Source: Streptomyces lydicus
GTDB lineage: Bacteria > Actinomycetota > Actinomycetes > Streptomycetales > Streptomycetaceae
Direction of reading: 5' to 3'
DNA length: 53,353 nucleotides
Assembly: GCF_000717345.1 (NCBI RefSeq)
Contig: NZ_JNZA01000045.1
Span: forward strand, 1-53,353
Position numbers and translations under genes: made by a program. The notes under the pieces are model-generated. The model worked only from the letters and a program-made list of their open reading frames with translations, was not told where the DNA came from and did no database searches. Of this stretch, positions 44,574 to 53,353 are shown one piece after another; positions within the stretch are counted from its first letter, which is position 1; each line of letters opens with the position of its first letter.

Positions 44574-45191
44574 ATGGAGCTGATCCAGAACACCCCTGAT
44601 CTCGCTGCCTATTTGGCGGCCGACGACGCCATCGACCATGAACATCCGGTCGTCCGGCGCACCGCCGCGACACTGTCCGCCGACGCGCCGGACGCATATG
44701 CATACGCCGAGGCGGCCTTCACTTTCGTGCGTGACGCCATCCCGCACAGCTTCGACTCCGGGGACGAGCGAAGCGAGATGGGGGTCCCCCCGGCCGAAGG
44801 CTGGGGGAGCGTCACCTGGCGGGCCTCGGACGTCCTGGAGACGCGCACCGGCATCTGCTACGCCAAGTCGCACGCCCTCGTCGCCCTGCTGCGCGCCCGG
44901 GGCATCCCGGCGGCCCTCTGCTATCAGAAGTTCGAGGCCGTCCACGGTCTGATCGCGCTGAAGCTGCCCGGCCGGGAGCGCTGGGTGCGGCAGGACGCGC
45001 GGGGCGGCGAGGCGGGCGCGGGCGCACAGTTCCGGCTCGACTGCGAGCAGCTGGCCTTCGCCGTCCGCCCGGAGTTCAATGAAGTGGACTATCCGGTGCT
45101 ATTTGCTGAACCGCACCCGGCCGTGCTCCAATGCCTGCGAGACGCCGTCGACCGGCCCCGTCTCGCGCAGCTCCTGCCCACCGCACTCTGA
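44574..45191 (+). CDS. Transglutaminase-like cysteine protease-fold protein
   Basis: 205 residues. The transglutaminase-like core is RTGICYAKSHALVALLRARG (Cys near residue 100) and VHGLIALKLP (His near 125), followed by an Asp region. Between HSFDSGD and VTWRASDVLE there is a 15-residue segment (ERSEMGVPPAEGWGS) encoded by a palindromic repeat at 44762-44810 that interrupts the family consensus without breaking the frame. Function unknown. The next gene starts 11 bp downstream. Confidence 0.82.
   Translation: MELIQNTPDLAAYLAADDAIDHEHPVVRRTAATLSADAPDAYAYAEAAFTFVRDAIPHSFDSGDERSEMGVPPAEGWGSVTWRASDVLETRTGICYAKSHALVALLRARGIPAALCYQKFEAVHGLIALKLPGRERWVRQDARGGEAGAGAQFRLDCEQLAFAVRPEFNEVDYPVLFAEPHPAVLQCLRDAVDRPRLAQLLPTAL
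44762..44810. repeat. Dispersed Streptomyces-type palindromic repeat inside a gene
   Basis: The segment has GAGCGAAGCGAG followed by GGGGGTCCCCCC and CCCCC..GCC GAA GGC.GGGGG hairpins. I recall this sequence type as a dispersed, usually intergenic element in Streptomyces genomes. Here it is in frame within the transglutaminase-like gene. Only one copy occurs in the window. Confidence 0.6.
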
Positions 45192-45202
45192 GGAACGGCC
45201 CG

Positions 45203-45928
45203 ATGCCCAGCCCCCGGCGCGTCTCCGGCGCGACCCTTCCCCTGTCCGTCTCCGACGAGGTCAGCGCCCTGGCGCCCGGCTTCGGCCACCTCGCCGTCAC
45301 GGCGCACGGGCTGACCAACGGGCCCAGCGACGAGGCCGGGTCCGCGCTCCTGGACGACGCCGCCCGCCGCCTCGCCCGGCGCCTCGACGGGCGCGCCCCG
45401 CAGGACGATCCGCACATGGCGGCCTGGCGCGCCGCCTACACCGCCTTCGGCAGCAAGCCCTCGCGCACCCGCAACTCCGCCGAAGCGCTCGCCAAGCGGG
45501 CCCTCGCGGACGGCGGGCTGCCGCGCATCAACCGCCTCGTCGACCTCTACAACGCCGTCAGCGTCGCCCATCTCCTCCCGGTGGGCGGCGAGGACCTGGA
45601 CCGCATCCAGGGCGGGATGCGGCTCGTACGGGCCACCGGTGACGAGCCGTTCGCCACCGCGGCCGGCGGCGAGGACGTCATCGAGCACCCGGACGCGGGC
45701 GAGGTCGTGTGGTGCGACGACGAGGGCGTCACCTGCCGCCGCTGGAACTGGCGCCAGGGCACCCGCACCCGGCTGACCGAGGACTCCGTCAACGCCCTCT
45801 TCCTGCTGGAGCGGATGGCCCCGATGCCCCTGGACGACCTGACGGCCGCCGGCACCGAACTGGCCGAGGCGCTGCAGAAGGCATGCCCCGACGCCCGTAT
45901 CGAGATCGGTGACGTCCGGACCCGGTGA
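45203..45928 (+). CDS. B3/B4 (tRNA-editing-like) domain protein
   Basis: 241 residues. The core (AAYTAFGSKPSRTRNSAEALAKR, then LPRINRLVDLYNAVSV and FNA-type EDVIEHPDAGEVVW) is the B3/B4 domain otherwise found in the phenylalanyl-tRNA synthetase beta chain, where it edits mischarged tRNA. Stand-alone versions are thought to act on non-canonical or D-amino acids or their tRNAs; the substrate here is unknown. The ATG at 45203 fits the family start. Confidence 0.85.
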   Translation: MPSPRRVSGATLPLSVSDEVSALAPGFGHLAVTAHGLTNGPSDEAGSALLDDAARRLARRLDGRAPQDDPHMAAWRAAYTAFGSKPSRTRNSAEALAKRALADGGLPRINRLVDLYNAVSVAHLLPVGGEDLDRIQGGMRLVRATGDEPFATAAGGEDVIEHPDAGEVVWCDDEGVTCRRWNWRQGTRTRLTEDSVNALFLLERMAPMPLDDLTAAGTELAEALQKACPDARIEIGDVRTR

Positions 45929-45939
45929 TCCGGGCTCCG

Positions 45940-46656
45940 TTACGCGGTGCTCCCCGGCGCCGCCGGTGCCGTACCGCCCAGGTGCGCCGGGATCCACCAG
46001 GTGTCCTCCGGGCCGCGGGGACGCACCGGGTAGGCGCGCTGTGCGGCCTCCAGCAGGTCCTGCACCCGGGAGCGCAGCCGGTCGGTGATCTTCTCGGCGG
46101 GCTCGGCCGGGTCGGCCTCCAGCGGCTCGCCGACCCGGATCGTTATCGGGATGTGGTGCCGGCCCAGGTCGCGCTTGTGGCCCTTGGTCCACAGCCGCTG
46201 GGTGCCCCACAGCGCCACCGGCAGCAGCGGCACCCCGGCCTCCTGGGCCAGCCGGGCGGCACCCGACTTGAAGGTCTTGAGGGTGAAGGACTCGGAGATC
46301 GTCGCCTCCGGGAAGACCCCGATGATCTCGCCCGAACGCAGCGCGGTCAGCGCGTGCTTGTAGGCGTGCATCCCCTGCGCGCGGTCCACCGGAATGTGCT
46401 TCATCGCGCGCATCAGCGGCCCCGACACCTTGTGCCGGAACACCGACTCCTTCGCCATGAAGCGCACCAGGCGCTTGGCCGGCCGCGCGGCGAGCCCCGC
46501 GAAGACGAAGTCGAGGTACCCGATGTGATTGCTCACCAGCACCGCCCCGCCGCGGCGCGGGATGTGATCCGCCCCGGCGATGTCGAACTTGAGATCGAGC
46601 GCCTTGAAGAGCGTGCGCGCGGCGCCGATCACGGGCGGATAGACGAGCTCTGCCAT
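45940..46656 (-). CDS. 1-acyl-sn-glycerol-3-phosphate acyltransferase-like (PlsC family)
   Basis: 238 residues. Acyltransferase block I is SNHIGYLDF (HxxxxD: His near 44, Asp near 49), block III is GVFPEATIS near 114, and VPLLPVALWGTQ is block IV. It transfers acyl groups onto lysophosphatidate or a related acceptor at the membrane. The C-terminus is Pro/Ala-rich. It converges with the B3/B4 gene with only 11 bp between stops. Confidence 0.9.
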   Translation of the reverse strand: MAELVYPPVIGAARTLFKALDLKFDIAGADHIPRRGGAVLVSNHIGYLDFVFAGLAARPAKRLVRFMAKESVFRHKVSGPLMRAMKHIPVDRAQGMHAYKHALTALRSGEIIGVFPEATISESFTLKTFKSGAARLAQEAGVPLLPVALWGTQRLWTKGHKRDLGRHHIPITIRVGEPLEADPAEPAEKITDRLRSRVQDLLEAAQRAYPVRPRGPEDTWWIPAHLGGTAPAAPGSTA

Positions 46657-46814
46657 TGTCGGGAGGACCCCTTTTCCGTGCCTGGGGAGGGTTCTCCCGG
46701 CGGAAAGCTACGCCGCCGTAACTGCGGCTTTCGGGAGATCGTGCCCGATCCCGGCCCTGGCGGCCAGCGCACGGGACGCCACGGAGGCGAGATTCTTGTC
46801 ACGTGGCGACCGGC

Positions 46815-47231
46815 TCAGCCGACCGCCCTGCGCAGCAGAAGGTACATCTCGCACCCCAGGCAGTACCCGAAAACCGCATTGAGGAACGCCGCCGCGAGCG
46901 CACAACCGGTGGCCGCGAGCCCCAGCCACTCCGGCCCCACGAGGTAGCCGGTCAGCCCCGCCGCGGCGAAGAACAGTCCGACGCTCTGGGCGAAGCGCGG
47001 CGGAGCGGAGTCCTCGAACTCGGTCGGCGCGGACAGCCGCGGCCGCACCGCCACCCTGAACAGCCGGGCATAGGGCGAGTGCTGGACACCGGCCACCGCA
47101 CCGACCGCGAACACCAGGGTCTGCAGGGCCAGTAGCGGCGCGCTCCCGCTGATCAGCACGGCCGCCAGCACCACCGTCGTCAGTGCGGCCCCGAACCTCG
47201 GACCCCGTACATCGATCCTCTCGGCAGTCAT
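46815..47231 (-). CDS. DUF4395 membrane protein
   Basis: 138 residues with about four hydrophobic helices (LTTVVLAAVLISG, LLALQTLVFAVGAVAG, VGLFFAAAGLTGYLVG, LAATGCALAAAFLNAVFGYCLGCEMY). The CLGCEM motif at the end of the last helix is typical of DUF4395. It is divergent from a thioredoxin-like gene, and the C-x-x-C may be redox-active, consistent with the frequent pairing of these families. Start ATG at 47231 with GGTGGAG. Confidence 0.85.
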   Translation of the reverse strand: MTAERIDVRGPRFGAALTTVVLAAVLISGSAPLLALQTLVFAVGAVAGVQHSPYARLFRVAVRPRLSAPTEFEDSAPPRFAQSVGLFFAAAGLTGYLVGPEWLGLAATGCALAAAFLNAVFGYCLGCEMYLLLRRAVG

Positions 47232-47306
47232 GTCTCCACCCTCCCCCAGGACGGGCCGCCCGGGAGCCCGGGAATCTTTGCGGTCTCGTGAACGCTGCAC
47301 CCGGAG

Positions 47307-47735
47307 ATGACCGGACTCATGGTGTGCATCGCGGTGCTCGCGGCGGCGAGCGCCTTCGGCATGTGGCACCAACGCCGCAACGGGAGGCTGACGGTGCACA
47401 AGAGGGACGACCACGGCGACGCGCCACGGCTGGGCGCCACCGAGATCGGCGCGGAGCTGGGGGAGCGGGCCACCCTGCTGCAGTTCTCCAGTGCCTTCTG
47501 CCAGCCTTGCCGCGCCACCCGCCGCACCCTCGTCGAGGTCGCCGAAATGATCGACGGCGTGGCCCATGTCGAGATTGACGCGGAGGCCCACCTCGACCTG
47601 GTGCGGGAACTCAACGTGCTGCGCACGCCCACCGTCCTCGTGCTCGACGCGGACGGCCGGATCGTGCGCCGCGCCGCGGGCCAGCCCCGTAAGGCCGATG
47701 TGATCGCGGCACTGGGCACGGCGGTCCGTGATTGA
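47307..47735 (+). CDS. Membrane-anchored thioredoxin-fold protein
   Basis: 142 residues. The N-terminal hydrophobic segment (LMVCIAVLAAASAFG) is probably a membrane anchor. A thioredoxin domain follows with the CxxC active site in SSAFCQPCRATR near residue 63 and the cis-Pro loop LRTPTVLVLD near 105. It probably exchanges electrons with the DUF4395 protein encoded divergently. TTAs or unusual starts are absent. Confidence 0.88.
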   Translation: MTGLMVCIAVLAAASAFGMWHQRRNGRLTVHKRDDHGDAPRLGATEIGAELGERATLLQFSSAFCQPCRATRRTLVEVAEMIDGVAHVEIDAEAHLDLVRELNVLRTPTVLVLDADGRIVRRAAGQPRKADVIAALGTAVRD

Positions 47736-47772
47736 TCTCCCAGATGGTGGGCGGCCCTTGACGCTGTGGTGT

Positions 47773-47799
47773 CCGCATCGTCACTCTGACGTGATGCGG
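47773..47799 (+). terminator. Possible terminator downstream of thioredoxin-like gene
   Basis: Inverted repeat CCGCATC (47773-47779) with GATGCGG (47793-47799), 38 bp after the stop. Short stem, no T-run. Confidence 0.3.
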
Positions 47800-47960
47800 C
47801 CAGGACCCCTTCTCTACGGACGCGCCCACGTCGACCTTCTGCGGACCGCCAGCGCGCGCTGTCCGGGCGTGTGAGCAGCGACGACACCACCGCCGCCGGC
47901 AGCTATCGGGCCGCCCGCGGCGCCGCCTCGGCCCGTACACCACAGGAGAAGGACAACTCC

Positions 47961-48467
47961 ATGACGGCCTCGCCCGACCTCGGCACGCCTCGCACCGCCA
48001 CTCCGGACCTCCTGCGCTCCGTCTTCCGCCAGCACGCCGCCGGCGTCGCGGTGATCACCGCACACGGCGCCGCCCCCGTCGGCTTCACCGCCACCTCCCT
48101 CACCTCCGTCGCCGCCGATCCGCCGCTGCTCTCGTTCGGCATCGGCACCGGCGCCTCCAGCTGGCCGGCCGTCTCCGAGGCCGCCCACGTCGGCGTCCAC
48201 ATACTCGGCGAGCACCAGGAGGAGCTGGCCGCCACCTTCGCCCGCAGCGGCGCCGACCGCTTCGGCCCCGCCACCTCCTGGCGCACCGGCCCCGAGGGCG
48301 TGCCCCTGCTGGACGGCGTACTGGCCTGGATGGTGTGCCGGGTCGTCGCCCGGGTGCCGGCCGGCGACCACCGGATCGTGCTCGCCGAGCCCGTCGTCGG
48401 CGACCCCGCGGGACCCGGCCGCCCCCTCCTCTATCACCAGGGTCGCTTCAACGCGCTGCGGAACTGA
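47961..48467 (+). CDS. Flavin reductase-like FMN-binding protein
   Basis: 168 residues of the flavin reductase (HpaC/NAD(P)H:FMN) family: LRSVFRQHAAGVAVITA, GFTATSLTSVAADPPLLSFG and HRIVLAEPVVGD are typical. It would reduce free FMN/FAD for a partner monooxygenase. I start at the ATG at 47961 with AGGAGAAGGA just upstream; a GTG at 47871 would add 30 atypical residues. No monooxygenase is adjacent. Confidence 0.88.
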   Translation: MTASPDLGTPRTATPDLLRSVFRQHAAGVAVITAHGAAPVGFTATSLTSVAADPPLLSFGIGTGASSWPAVSEAAHVGVHILGEHQEELAATFARSGADRFGPATSWRTGPEGVPLLDGVLAWMVCRVVARVPAGDHRIVLAEPVVGDPAGPGRPLLYHQGRFNALRN

Positions 48468-48557
48468 GAGGTTCCGGCAGGGCGCCTCGTTCCTCCGTTC
48501 AGGGCCGTTGGCAAGGTCACATTTCGACGGCCTTGATTCGGGGCACCAGACTGTATG

Positions 48558-48569
48558 TACTGGCGAGTA
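48558..48569. promoter_or_regulatory. Small palindrome upstream of etfB
   Basis: TACTGGCGAGTA (TACT...AGTA) about 110 bp before etfB. TetR-family fatty-acid regulators often use short palindromes of this kind; no regulator is identified. The rest of 48468-48680 shows nothing clear. Confidence 0.25.
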
Positions 48570-48680
48570 ATATGGCGGTCGGCGTGGGGGATCCACGTCC
48601 GACCGGGAGCCGCCCCAACAGGCGCCTATGCTGCCAATACAAGGCAGTTCTGAAGAGACGAAGCAGGTAGGAGAGCCGGC

Positions 48681-49466
48681 GTGAGCTTGAGGATCGTTGT
48701 CTGTGTGAAGTACGTGCCCGACGCCACCGGCGACCGGCACTTCGCCGAGGACCTGACCGTCGACCGTGACGACGTGGACGGCCTCCTCTCGGAGCTCGAC
48801 GAGTACGCCGTCGAGCAGGCCCTGCAGATCAAGGAAGCCGCCGACGACGCGGAGATCACGGTCCTGACCGTCGGTCCCGAGGACGCCAACGACGCGCTGC
48901 GGAAGGCCCTGTCGATGGGCGCCGACAAGGCCGTCCACGTCGAGGACGACGACCTGCACGGCACCGACGCGCTCGGCACCTCGCTCGTGCTCGCCAAGGC
49001 GATCGAGAAGACCGGCTACGACCTCGTCGTCTGCGGCATGGCCTCCACCGACGGCACCATGGGCGTGCTCCCGGCGCTGCTGGCCGAGCGGCTGAACGTC
49101 CCTCAGGTCACCCAGCTCTCCGAGGTTTCCGTAGCCGACGGCAAGGTCACCGGCCGCCGGGACGGCGACACCGCCAGCGAGCAGCTGGAGGCCGCGCTGC
49201 CCGCCGTCGTGTCCGTCACCGACCAGTCGGGCGAGGCGCGCTACCCCTCCTTCAAGGGCATCATGGCCGCCAAGAAGAAGCCGGTGGAGTCCCTGGACCT
49301 GGACGACCTGGGCATCGACGCGGACGAGGTCGGCCTGGAGGGCGCCTGGACCAAGGTCGAGGACGCGGCCGAGCGTCCGGCCCGTACGGCCGGCACGATC
49401 GTCAAGGACGAGGGCGAGGGCGGCAAGCAGCTCGCCGAGTTCCTCGCGGGCCAGAAGTTCATCTAG
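48681..49466 (+). CDS. etfB: Electron transfer flavoprotein beta subunit
   Basis: 261 residues, full length. The N-terminus SLRIVVCVKYVPD is characteristic, followed by DEYAVEQALQIKE and the GADKAVHV and CGMASTDGTMG segments that contact AMP/FAD and acyl-CoA dehydrogenases. With EtfA it carries electrons from acyl-CoA dehydrogenases to the respiratory chain. GTG start at 48681 with AGGAGAG upstream. etfA begins 50 bp downstream, so the two form an operon. Confidence 0.96.
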   Translation: MSLRIVVCVKYVPDATGDRHFAEDLTVDRDDVDGLLSELDEYAVEQALQIKEAADDAEITVLTVGPEDANDALRKALSMGADKAVHVEDDDLHGTDALGTSLVLAKAIEKTGYDLVVCGMASTDGTMGVLPALLAERLNVPQVTQLSEVSVADGKVTGRRDGDTASEQLEAALPAVVSVTDQSGEARYPSFKGIMAAKKKPVESLDLDDLGIDADEVGLEGAWTKVEDAAERPARTAGTIVKDEGEGGKQLAEFLAGQKFI

Positions 49467-49516
49467 GCCCGTCCTTACCTCAACCGCCCTCATTCTTCCC
49501 GCAGGAGAGCAATCCC

Positions 49517-50479
<963 letters not shown>

Positions 50480-50511
50480 ACCCGTCCGACGGCGCCGGAG
50501 CACCTGCGGCG

Positions 50512-50568
50512 CCGCGCACGCCCGAGGCCCCGTACGCGCGCTGCGTACGGGGCCTCGGGCGTGCGCGG
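50512..50568. terminator. Strong bidirectional terminator after etfA
   Basis: Perfect 26-bp stem (50512-50537 with 50543-50568) and a 5-nt loop between the convergent etfA and ABM genes. Confidence 0.9.
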
Positions 50569-50593
50569 ACGGACCGCTTCAGGTGTGCGACGG

Positions 50594-50908
50594 TCAGGTC
50601 TGCGGCAACCGGTCCTTGCCCGGCTCGCCGGCCGGGACCGGCTGGAGCACCGCGACATCCACCGGAGCGGCCAGCGCCTCGGCGATCTCCGCCCCGATCG
50701 CCTCCAGCGCCGGTCCCGCCGAGTGTGCGTCGAGGCTCGCCTGGTCGGCCCAGTTCTCGATGACGGTGACCCGGTCCTCGCCCGAGTGCACCGCGTAGAG
50801 CAGGCATCCGGGCTCGGCGTGCACGGCGGGCGTGTGCCGGCGGAACGCGGCGAGCACGTCCGCCAGGCGGCCGGGCTTGGTCTTGACGGTGGCGACGACG
50901 ACGGGCAC
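50594..50908 (-). CDS. Antibiotic biosynthesis monooxygenase (ABM) domain protein
   Basis: 104 residues, a single ferredoxin-like ABM domain: [32 protein letters not shown] and [14 protein letters not shown] are family landmarks. Members are cofactor-free oxygenases or heme-degrading or quinol-acting enzymes; many are of unknown function. It is 14 kb from the antibiotic cluster in housekeeping surroundings, so involvement in streptolydigin is unlikely. Confidence 0.85.
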   Translation of the reverse strand: MPVVVATVKTKPGRLADVLAAFRRHTPAVHAEPGCLLYAVHSGEDRVTVIENWADQASLDAHSAGPALEAIGAEIAEALAAPVDVAVLQPVPAGEPGKDRLPQT

Positions 50909-51101
50909 GGAGCCTCCCGGTGTGCGGCGACGGGCACGGCCGGACGCGGTCAGGTCCGGGCGCCCCGTCGCTGGACGGACATGATCCTTTGGGACACCGG
51001 AAGCCTAGAGGGTGTCTTCCGGGCCGATCGCCCGGCACGGCTCCGGAGCGGCCGGCGGGGATCCTTGAGGGCGGGCCGGACATGATCCGAAAGGCATCGG
51101 C

Positions 51102-51620
51102 CTAGTCGCCGGTGACCCCGTCGATCCGCTCGCGCAGCAGGTCCGCGTGGCCGTTGTGGCGCGCGTACTCCTCGATCATGTGGACGTAGATCCAGCGCAG
51201 GCTGAGCGTGCGTCCCCGCGACGCCGGGAAGGTGTCGTCCAGCCCGCGGTCGGCCACCGCCTTGTCGCAGGCGGCGATCTCGGCACGCAGGGCCGCCAGG
51301 TCGGCCTCGGCGGCGGCCGGGTCCAGGTCGTCGAAATCGGCGTCCAGGTTCTCCGCCGTGAGGTGCACGTCGGGGATCTCCTCGCCGAGGAAGCGCTGGC
51401 GGAACCACGTGCGTTCGACATCGGTCAGGTGGCGCACGAGACCGAGCAGCGTGAGGGTGGACGGCGGGTTGCTCGCCAGGGCGAGCTGGTCGCCGTCGAG
51501 CCCGGCGCACTTGGCGAGCAGGGTGTCGCGGTGGAAGTCGAGCCAGCCCTGCAGCATCTCCCGTTCGCCGGCCGTGGTCGGGAGTTCTCTGCGCTGTATG
51601 GAGGGTGCGATCCAAGTCAT
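51102..51620 (-). CDS. DinB/DUF664-family protein
   Basis: 172 residues, four-helix DinB-like fold: LGLVRHLTDVERTWFRQRF near residue 58 and IYVHMIEEYARHNGHADLLR near 145 contain the His residues that normally bind a metal. Related enzymes include mycothiol-dependent transferases. The start at MTWIAPSIQRREL (51620) fits the family. The 193 bp downstream (50909-51101) has a 7-bp hairpin (CCGGAAG/CTTCCGG) and two copies of CGGACATGATCC, with no gene. Confidence 0.82.
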   Translation of the reverse strand: MTWIAPSIQRRELPTTAGEREMLQGWLDFHRDTLLAKCAGLDGDQLALASNPPSTLTLLGLVRHLTDVERTWFRQRFLGEEIPDVHLTAENLDADFDDLDPAAAEADLAALRAEIAACDKAVADRGLDDTFPASRGRTLSLRWIYVHMIEEYARHNGHADLLRERIDGVTGD

Positions 51621-51711
51621 GACGGCGAGTCTGACCTTGTCCACGGGTGGGCGCCACGGGTTTTGGGCCCCGGGCCGGGCCCGTGACCTGCGCCGCCTCG
51701 GGCGAGAGGGT

Positions 51712-51774
51712 GTTGACCTCGTCAACCGACCCCGTTAACTTCGCTCTACGGATTGTTGATTCCATTAAGCGGAA
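51712..51774. promoter_or_regulatory. Two inverted repeats upstream of the DUF6986 gene
   Basis: GTTGAC-CTC-GTCAAC (51712-51726) and TTCC-N7-GGAA (51760-51774) lie 46-108 bp before the ATG. They look like operator sites, perhaps of an IclR- or GntR-type regulator; the regulator gene is not in the window. Confidence 0.35.
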
Positions 51775-51819
51775 AACGCCCGCGCGTCAGCGTCGGACGT
51801 AGTCACCGGGAGGTATCGA

Positions 51820-53103
51820 ATGGGGCAGCACGAGACCGTGGCGACGAGCCTCGCGGACACCGTACGCGAGGGCATCGGAGCCGCCCTCGCAGAGGTGGAC
51901 GCGGACCTGGCGCGGCGCTACCCCGGCGACCCCGGCACCCGCCAGCCGGTGCACACGGTCTACGTCCCCGGTGACGCCTTCGCCGCCGACACCGTGCGTT
52001 CCTGGGGCGACCAGGCGCTCGCCGCCCTCGACGAGCACGCCCCCGACGCCGGCGCGCTCGCCGCCGTACTGGACATCCCCGACGCGCTCGCCGCCGACGT
52101 CCACGACCGCGTACGCGCCAAGCTGACCCGGGAGCCCATCGAGGACCTGCGGATCGACTTCGAGGACGGCTACGGCCCGCGCCCGGACGCCGAGGAGGAC
52201 GCGGCCGCGGCCCGTGCCGCCGCCCTGGTCGCCGCGGCGTACGGGAACGGCACCGCGGCCCCCTACATGGGCATCCGGATGAAGTGCATGGAGGCCGCCG
52301 TCCGGGACCGCGGCATCCGCACCCTCGACATCTTCCTGACCGGCCTCATGGAGGCCGGCGGCCTGCCCGACGGCCTGGTCCTCACGCTCCCGAAGGTGAC
52401 CTACGCCGAGCAGGTCACCGCCATGGTGCGGCTGCTGGAGGCGTTTGAGAAGGCGCGCGGCCTGGAGAGCGGCCGGATCGGCTTCGAGATCCAGATCGAG
52501 ACCACCCAGTCGATCCTGGGCGCCGACGGCCGGGCCACCGTGTCCCGCATGATCGAGGCCGCCGAGGGCCGGGCCACCTCGCTGCACTACGGCACCTTCG
52601 ACTACAGCGCCTCCTGCGGCGTCAGCGCGGCCCACCAGTCCCTCGACCACCCGGTGGCCGACCACGCCAAGGCCGTCATGCAGGTGGCCGCGGCGGGCAC
52701 CGGCGTCCGCCTCTCGGACGGCTCCACGAACGTCCTCCCGGTCGGCCCCACCAAGCAGGTGCACGACGCCTGGCGACTGCACCACGGCCTCGTCCGCCGC
52801 TCCCTGGCCCGCGCCTACTACCAGGGCTGGGACATGCACCCGGCGCATCTGCCCACCCGTTACGCGGCGGTCTACGCCTTCTACCGCGAGGGACTCGAAC
52901 AGGCGGCAGCCCGACTCGCCGCGTACGTGGCCAAGGCCGGCGGCGATGTCATGGACGAGCCCGCCACCGCCAAGGCCCTCAGCGGCTACCTCCTGCGCGG
53001 CCTGGACTGCGGCGCCGTGGACCCCACCGAGGTCACCCACCTCACCGGCCTGACCCGCACCGACCTCGACGCCTTGGCGGGCCGCCCGACGAAGACGGGC
53101 TGA
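51820..53103 (+). CDS. DUF6986 / HpcH-HpaI aldolase-citrate lyase-like protein
   Basis: 427 residues. The sequence contains LRIDFEDGYG near residue 107, RMKCMEAAVRDRGIRTLDIF near 150 and GFEIQIETTQSILG near 221, matching the acidic metal-binding and substrate-loop residues of HpcH/HpaI-like TIM barrels. I recognise it as the actinobacterial DUF6986 group. It probably cleaves or forms a C-C bond in a keto-acid or CoA ester; in other streptomycetes I recall it near malate synthase and allantoin genes, but that context is outside this window. ATG at 51820 with GGGAGGT upstream. Confidence 0.8.
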   Translation: MGQHETVATSLADTVREGIGAALAEVDADLARRYPGDPGTRQPVHTVYVPGDAFAADTVRSWGDQALAALDEHAPDAGALAAVLDIPDALAADVHDRVRAKLTREPIEDLRIDFEDGYGPRPDAEEDAAAARAAALVAAAYGNGTAAPYMGIRMKCMEAAVRDRGIRTLDIFLTGLMEAGGLPDGLVLTLPKVTYAEQVTAMVRLLEAFEKARGLESGRIGFEIQIETTQSILGADGRATVSRMIEAAEGRATSLHYGTFDYSASCGVSAAHQSLDHPVADHAKAVMQVAAAGTGVRLSDGSTNVLPVGPTKQVHDAWRLHHGLVRRSLARAYYQGWDMHPAHLPTRYAAVYAFYREGLEQAAARLAAYVAKAGGDVMDEPATAKALSGYLLRGLDCGAVDPTEVTHLTGLTRTDLDALAGRPTKTG

Positions 53104-53332
53104 GGCTGGGGCGCGAGCTGTCGGCGGCGCCGGGGCGGGGGTCGGCCGACGCCGGTGCTGAGGCTGGGGTCCGGTCGTCGACGGGGCCACGGTTGGGGCT
53201 GGCTGTTGGCGGGGCCGAGGCCAGGGCCGCCCCGAACCTGAGCCGTTCGCCAACGCCGAGCCCACTCCCGCCCCCACCGGCCCCTTTCCCGACGCTGATT
53301 CCTCCCCCCACCCCCGAACCCACCCCCCGCCC

Positions 53333-53351
53333 CCTCCCCCGAAGGGGGAGG
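53333..53351. terminator. Hairpin at the right window edge
   Basis: 8-bp stem CCTCCCCC/GGGGGAGG with a GAA loop. The 250 bp after the DUF6986 stop are low-complexity G/C-rich sequence without a gene. Confidence 0.45.
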
Positions 53352-53353
53352 AG

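Noticed and set aside
50594..50908. ABM monooxygenase as a streptolydigin tailoring enzyme
   Set aside because: It is about 11.5 kb outside the cluster among etf and other housekeeping genes; the family is common in Streptomyces chromosomes.

Overview
The window is high-GC actinobacterial DNA with GTG/TTG starts, start-stop overlaps of the ATGA/GTGA type and rare TTA codons: a Streptomyces chromosome. About the first 39 kb is most of a biosynthetic gene cluster for the RNA-polymerase inhibitor streptolydigin, or a very close relative. It combines a PKS terminus with no release domain, a glutamate mutase pair, a glutamate-synthase-like flavoprotein, an asparaginyl-tRNA-synthetase-like enzyme, an MbtH-adenylation fusion, a separate C-PCP protein, a cysteine-type Dieckmann cyclase, an N-methyltransferase, one glycosyltransferase and a complete L-rhodinose pathway. 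Symbols of the slg series are assigned from recalled literature and domain architecture, not from a database search. The left part of the cluster (most PKS modules) lies outside the window.

Layout. 3-7772 (+): last PKS module (KS-AT-inactive KR-ACP), type II thioesterase, a GH16-fold TrdE-like protein and a terpene-cyclase-like protein, overlapping start to stop. 7823-13711: a resistance/regulation block with a P450 and an MFS exporter (-), a divergent TetR regulator (+) and a HelD/HelR-type RNA-polymerase-associated helicase (-). 14058-17912 (+): glutamate mutase subunits followed by RmlA and RmlB. 18060-23959 (-): glycosyltransferase, a secreted allene-oxide-cyclase-like barrel protein, slgZ, slgE3 and slgN1. 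24168-36043 (+): a second TrdE-like protein and second P450, five deoxysugar genes, slgM, slgL and slgN2. 36101-38932 (-): a large LAL (LuxR) regulator with two TTA codons.

How the genes fit together. Glutamate is rearranged to 3-methylaspartate (SlgE1/E2) and activated by SlgN1 onto the PCP of SlgN2. The C domain condenses it with the polyketide from the terminal PKS module, whose KR is dead so the beta-keto group survives. SlgL closes the tetramic acid. SlgZ and SlgM convert the carboxylate side chain to an N-methylamide. The two P450s, two GH16-like proteins, the terpene-cyclase-like protein and possibly the barrel protein are candidates for building the bicyclic ketal, epoxide and alkenes. 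dTDP-L-rhodinose is built by seven enzymes and transferred by the glycosyltransferase. Export (MFS) and a HelR-like RNAP protector may supply self-resistance under the TetR repressor.

39-53 kb is ordinary Streptomyces chromosome: VOC protein, a broken GNAT gene, glycerophosphodiester phosphodiesterase, a DUF6421-SDR-threonine aldolase operon, a transglutaminase-like gene carrying a dispersed repeat, a B3/B4-domain protein, PlsC-type acyltransferase, DUF4395, thioredoxin-like protein, flavin reductase, etfBA, ABM monooxygenase, DinB-like protein and a DUF6986/HpcH-like lyase. I see no tRNA, rRNA, CRISPR array, IS element or transposase.
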